The notes under the pieces are model-generated. The model was not told where the DNA came from, ran no database searches, and worked only from the letters and a program-made list of their open reading frames with translations. Shown here one piece after another: positions 53,434 through 55,426 of a stretch of DNA of 55,426 bases; position 1 is the first letter of the stretch; each line of letters begins with the position of its first letter. Position numbers and translations under genes: made by a program. Origin of the DNA: Mycolicibacter acidiphilus (GTDB lineage Bacteria; Actinomycetota; Actinomycetes; Mycobacteriales; Mycobacteriaceae); assembly GCF_018455725.1 (NCBI RefSeq), contig NZ_JAHCLR010000043.1:1-55426 (forward strand). Reading direction: 5' to 3'.

Positions 53434-53471
53434 CTCTCGATACAGTGACGATATATCGAGAGCTATCGAGA
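53434..53471 (-). promoter_or_regulatory. PadR operator candidate
   Basis: CTCTCGATA (53434-53442) pairs with TATCGAGAG (53454-53462) across 11 bp. A third copy, CTATCGAGA, follows directly (53464-53472). The dyad lies 36 bp upstream of the PadR start and covers its likely -10. Confidence 0.55.
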
Positions 53472-53487
53472 TGCAACGGTGAGATTG

Positions 53488-54300
53488 TCAGCCCGGCGGT
53501 GCGAACCCGCCCCCGGCCGGCGGCGGTACCGGGTAGGGCAACACCGGGCCGGGGCGCACCCGGGCCAGCGCGCGCTGATGCCGTTCGGCGAGCATCGCGG
53601 CCAGCACCGCCTCCGGCGGGGCATCCGGCGGCGGGGGCGGCGAGATCTGCGCCAGCACCTCACCGGAGATCCGATACGCCATCATCTGCCGGGTGTGCGG
53701 ATCCAATTGCGCTGCCCGGGAAAGGAATTGCCGGGCAACCTCCGCGGATGCCGGTCGCAGGGCAGACAGCTGCAACGACGACGCCCACCACGCCAGCGCC
53801 GGTGGCATCGTCGGCGGCGGCACCGGGGTCGGGCCGCGTTCGCTGACCACGACCGTGCCCGCGAAGATGTCGCCGAGGCGTTTACCCCGGGCCGACAGCA
53901 AGCTGCTGATCACCGCCGGGCTGCCGACCAGCAACCAGATCTCCAGCACCGCCGCCAGCGCCCGAAACAGCGCCTGACGGAACCGTTCCGGGCTGCCGTC
54001 GTCGGAGACCACCCGCAACCCCATCGCGATCTTGCCCAGCGTCCGGCCCCGGGTCACGGTCTCGAAGATCACCGGATATCCCACCAGCAGCAGCACCGTG
54101 AAGATGATCAGGATCGCGGCGCTCAGCGCCTCGTCGAACCGGAAGACCGTGAACGACCAGAGCAGCAGTGCGAGGAGGTATCCCGTCGCGACGACGCCGA
54201 TGTCGATCGCGGCGCTGACCGCCCGCACCGGCAACTGCGCGATCGCGATGTCGAGGACGACGGCGTCGCCGGTCACCAGCGGCGGGTTGCGGTCGGCCAT
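53488..54300 (-). CDS. RDD-family membrane protein (Rv3695-like)
   Basis: 270 aa. The N-terminal RDD domain has the LPVRAVSAAIDIGVV start and about three TM helices (28-48, 58-78, 108-130), GRTLGKIAMGLRVV and KRLGDIFAGTVVV. A cytosolic Pro-rich C-terminus (about 205-270) follows. M. tuberculosis Rv3695 is divergent from the SpoIIM-like gene Rv3694c, as here. Confidence 0.88.
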   Translation of the reverse strand: MADRNPPLVTGDAVVLDIAIAQLPVRAVSAAIDIGVVATGYLLALLLWSFTVFRFDEALSAAILIIFTVLLLVGYPVIFETVTRGRTLGKIAMGLRVVSDDGSPERFRQALFRALAAVLEIWLLVGSPAVISSLLSARGKRLGDIFAGTVVVSERGPTPVPPPTMPPALAWWASSLQLSALRPASAEVARQFLSRAAQLDPHTRQMMAYRISGEVLAQISPPPPPDAPPEAVLAAMLAERHQRALARVRPGPVLPYPVPPPAGGGFAPPG

Positions 54301-54345
54301 AGCGCAGACGGTACCCGCCGGCCCGGCGCCGATAGGCTCGACGAC

Positions 54346-55338
54346 GTGGACGTCGACGCCTTCACGGTGGCCCATCGCGGCGATTGGGTGCGGCTCGACC
54401 AGTTGGTCGGCAACCGACGCCGGCTCACCGGCGCCGAGGTCGATGAACTCGTCGACCTCTACCAGCGGGTGTCCACCCAGCTGTCGGTGCTGCGATCGGC
54501 GTCGTCGGAGCCGGCCCTGATCGGTCGGCTGACCGCCCTGGTGGCTCGCTCGCGGGCTGCCGTCACCGGTGCGCACGCCCCGCTGGCCGGCGAGTTCGTC
54601 CGATTCTGGACGGTGTCGTTCCCGGTGGTCGCCTACCGGGCCTGGCGGTGGTGGCTGGCGACGGCCGCGGTGTTCCTGGCCGTCGCGGTGGTGATCGGCT
54701 GCTGGGTGGCGGGCAACCCCGACGTGCAGGCCGCGATCGGCACGCCCGCCGAGATCGACGAACTGGTCAACCACGATTTCGCTTCGTACTACAGCGACCA
54801 TCCGGCCGGGTCGTTCGCGCTGCAGGTCTGGGTGAACAACTCCTGGGTGGCGGCACGGGCCATCGCGTTCTCGATCCTGCTGGGGCTGCCGATCCCGTGG
54901 CTGCTGTTCAACAACGCCGCGAACCTGGGGGTGGCGCTGGGGCTGATGTTCCACGCCGGGCAGGGCGGATTCATGCTCGGGTTGCTCCTCCCGCACGGCC
55001 TGCTGGAGCTCACCGCGGTGTTCCTGGCCGGTGCGGTCGGCATGCGGCTGGGCTGGCTGGTGATCGCGCCCGGCGACCGGCCCCGCGGGCAGGTGCTCGC
55101 CGAGCAGGGCCGGGCCGTGGTGGCGGTGGCCGTCGGTCTGGTGGCGGTGCTCGGCGTCTCGGGGCTGATCGAGGCGCTGGTCACGCCGTCCGGGCTGCCC
55201 ACCTGGTTGCGGATCGCGATCGGGGTGCTGGCCGAGGCGCTGTTCCTGGGCTACGTCGTGCACTTCGGCCGCCGGGCCGCCGCCGCGGGTGAGTCCGGCG
55301 ACCTCGCCGACGCCCCGGACGTCGTCCCCACCTCCTGA
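54346..55338 (+). CDS. SpoIIM-like (stage II sporulation M family) membrane protein
   Basis: 330 aa, the length of Rv3694c. An N-terminal helical domain (about 1-90) is followed by five or so TM helices (about 105-125, 165-185, 195-225, 230-245, 265-300). DUF95/SpoIIM membership fits, though mycobacteria do not sporulate; the family here clusters with MoxR/DUF58 genes. GTG start. Function unknown. Confidence 0.85.
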   Translation: MDVDAFTVAHRGDWVRLDQLVGNRRRLTGAEVDELVDLYQRVSTQLSVLRSASSEPALIGRLTALVARSRAAVTGAHAPLAGEFVRFWTVSFPVVAYRAWRWWLATAAVFLAVAVVIGCWVAGNPDVQAAIGTPAEIDELVNHDFASYYSDHPAGSFALQVWVNNSWVAARAIAFSILLGLPIPWLLFNNAANLGVALGLMFHAGQGGFMLGLLLPHGLLELTAVFLAGAVGMRLGWLVIAPGDRPRGQVLAEQGRAVVAVAVGLVAVLGVSGLIEALVTPSGLPTWLRIAIGVLAEALFLGYVVHFGRRAAAAGESGDLADAPDVVPTS

Positions 55339-55356
55339 GCTCCCCACCTCCCGAAC

Positions 55357-55400
55357 CCCGCGACCGTGCAGACTTCACCGGCATCCGCCCAGGTCGCGGG
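55357..55400 (+). terminator. Hairpin terminator
   Basis: 9-bp stem CCCGCGACC/GGTCGCGGG (55357-55365 with 55392-55400), 18 bp past the SpoIIM-like gene. Confidence 0.5.
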
Positions 55401-55426
55401 CTGTTGCAAAATCGGTAGTTAGGTGA

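Overview
This window is a high-GC chromosomal segment from a mycobacterium. Its backbone follows, in reverse orientation, the Mycobacterium tuberculosis order Rv3723 to Rv3694: lucA, tRNA-Ser, 4.5S SRP RNA, the aspartate aminotransferase (Rv3722c), dnaX, ami1, ebfC-like, recR, gatD-murT, dnaQ-like, leuA, ask-asd, egtABCDE, glpK, an RDD protein and a SpoIIM-like protein. This correspondence is drawn from remembered gene order and protein lengths, not from an alignment. PE/PPE/Esx proteins and a PGRS protein point to a slow-grower or M. terrae-type lineage rather than a minimal fast-grower. I see no CRISPR array, phage, insertion sequence or replication origin.

Layout. (1) 0.1-10.6 kb is mostly housekeeping: lucA, RNA genes, aspartate aminotransferase, dnaX, then accessory genes (an FAD monooxygenase with a two-TM partner, and an orphan cytochrome b), then ami1, the ebfC-like gene, recR and a DUF559-type protein. 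(2) 10.5-14.7 kb is an alkane-hydroxylation operon, alkB-rubA-rubB-reductase, preceded by a PucR/CdaR-type regulator. (3) 14.7-21.1 kb holds gatD-murT, a DnaQ-like exonuclease, a secreted protein with an IdeR-like box, and leuA with a leucine-rich leader peptide and attenuator. (4) 21.1-29.3 kb is accessory: secreted proteins, a PE-PPE-PPE-Esx-Esx cluster of ESX-5 substrate type, a LuxR-type and an IclR-type regulator, and small unknown genes. A 17-bp palindrome occurs five times across this region. (5) 29.4-35.0 kb holds ask-asd, a secreted DUF4185-type protein and a PGRS protein without a PE domain. (6) 35.1-40.0 kb is a lipid island: alpha/beta hydrolase, acyltransferase, acyl-CoA ligase and wax ester synthase/DGAT. 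(7) 40.0-43.3 kb has a His-rich membrane protein, an SQR-like flavoprotein behind a CsoR/CstR-type operator, ohr, and a PknH-type sensor-domain protein. (8) 43.4-48.7 kb is the complete ergothioneine operon egtABCDE. (9) 48.7-55.4 kb holds a methyltransferase, two small secreted proteins, glpK, an HNH nuclease, a PadR regulator, and the divergent RDD and SpoIIM-like membrane proteins.

How the genes work together. Amino-acid supply (aspartate aminotransferase, ask-asd, leuA), cell-wall amidation and remodelling (gatD-murT, ami1), thiol and peroxide defence (egtABCDE, ohr, SQR-like) and lipid handling (lucA, alkB, fadD, DGAT, glpK) share the segment. The most notable unexplained signals are the five-copy 17-bp operator around the PE/PPE/Esx cluster, the leuA leader/attenuator, the CsoR/CstR-type operator of the SQR-like gene, and the PGRS protein ending in 11-residue repeats.
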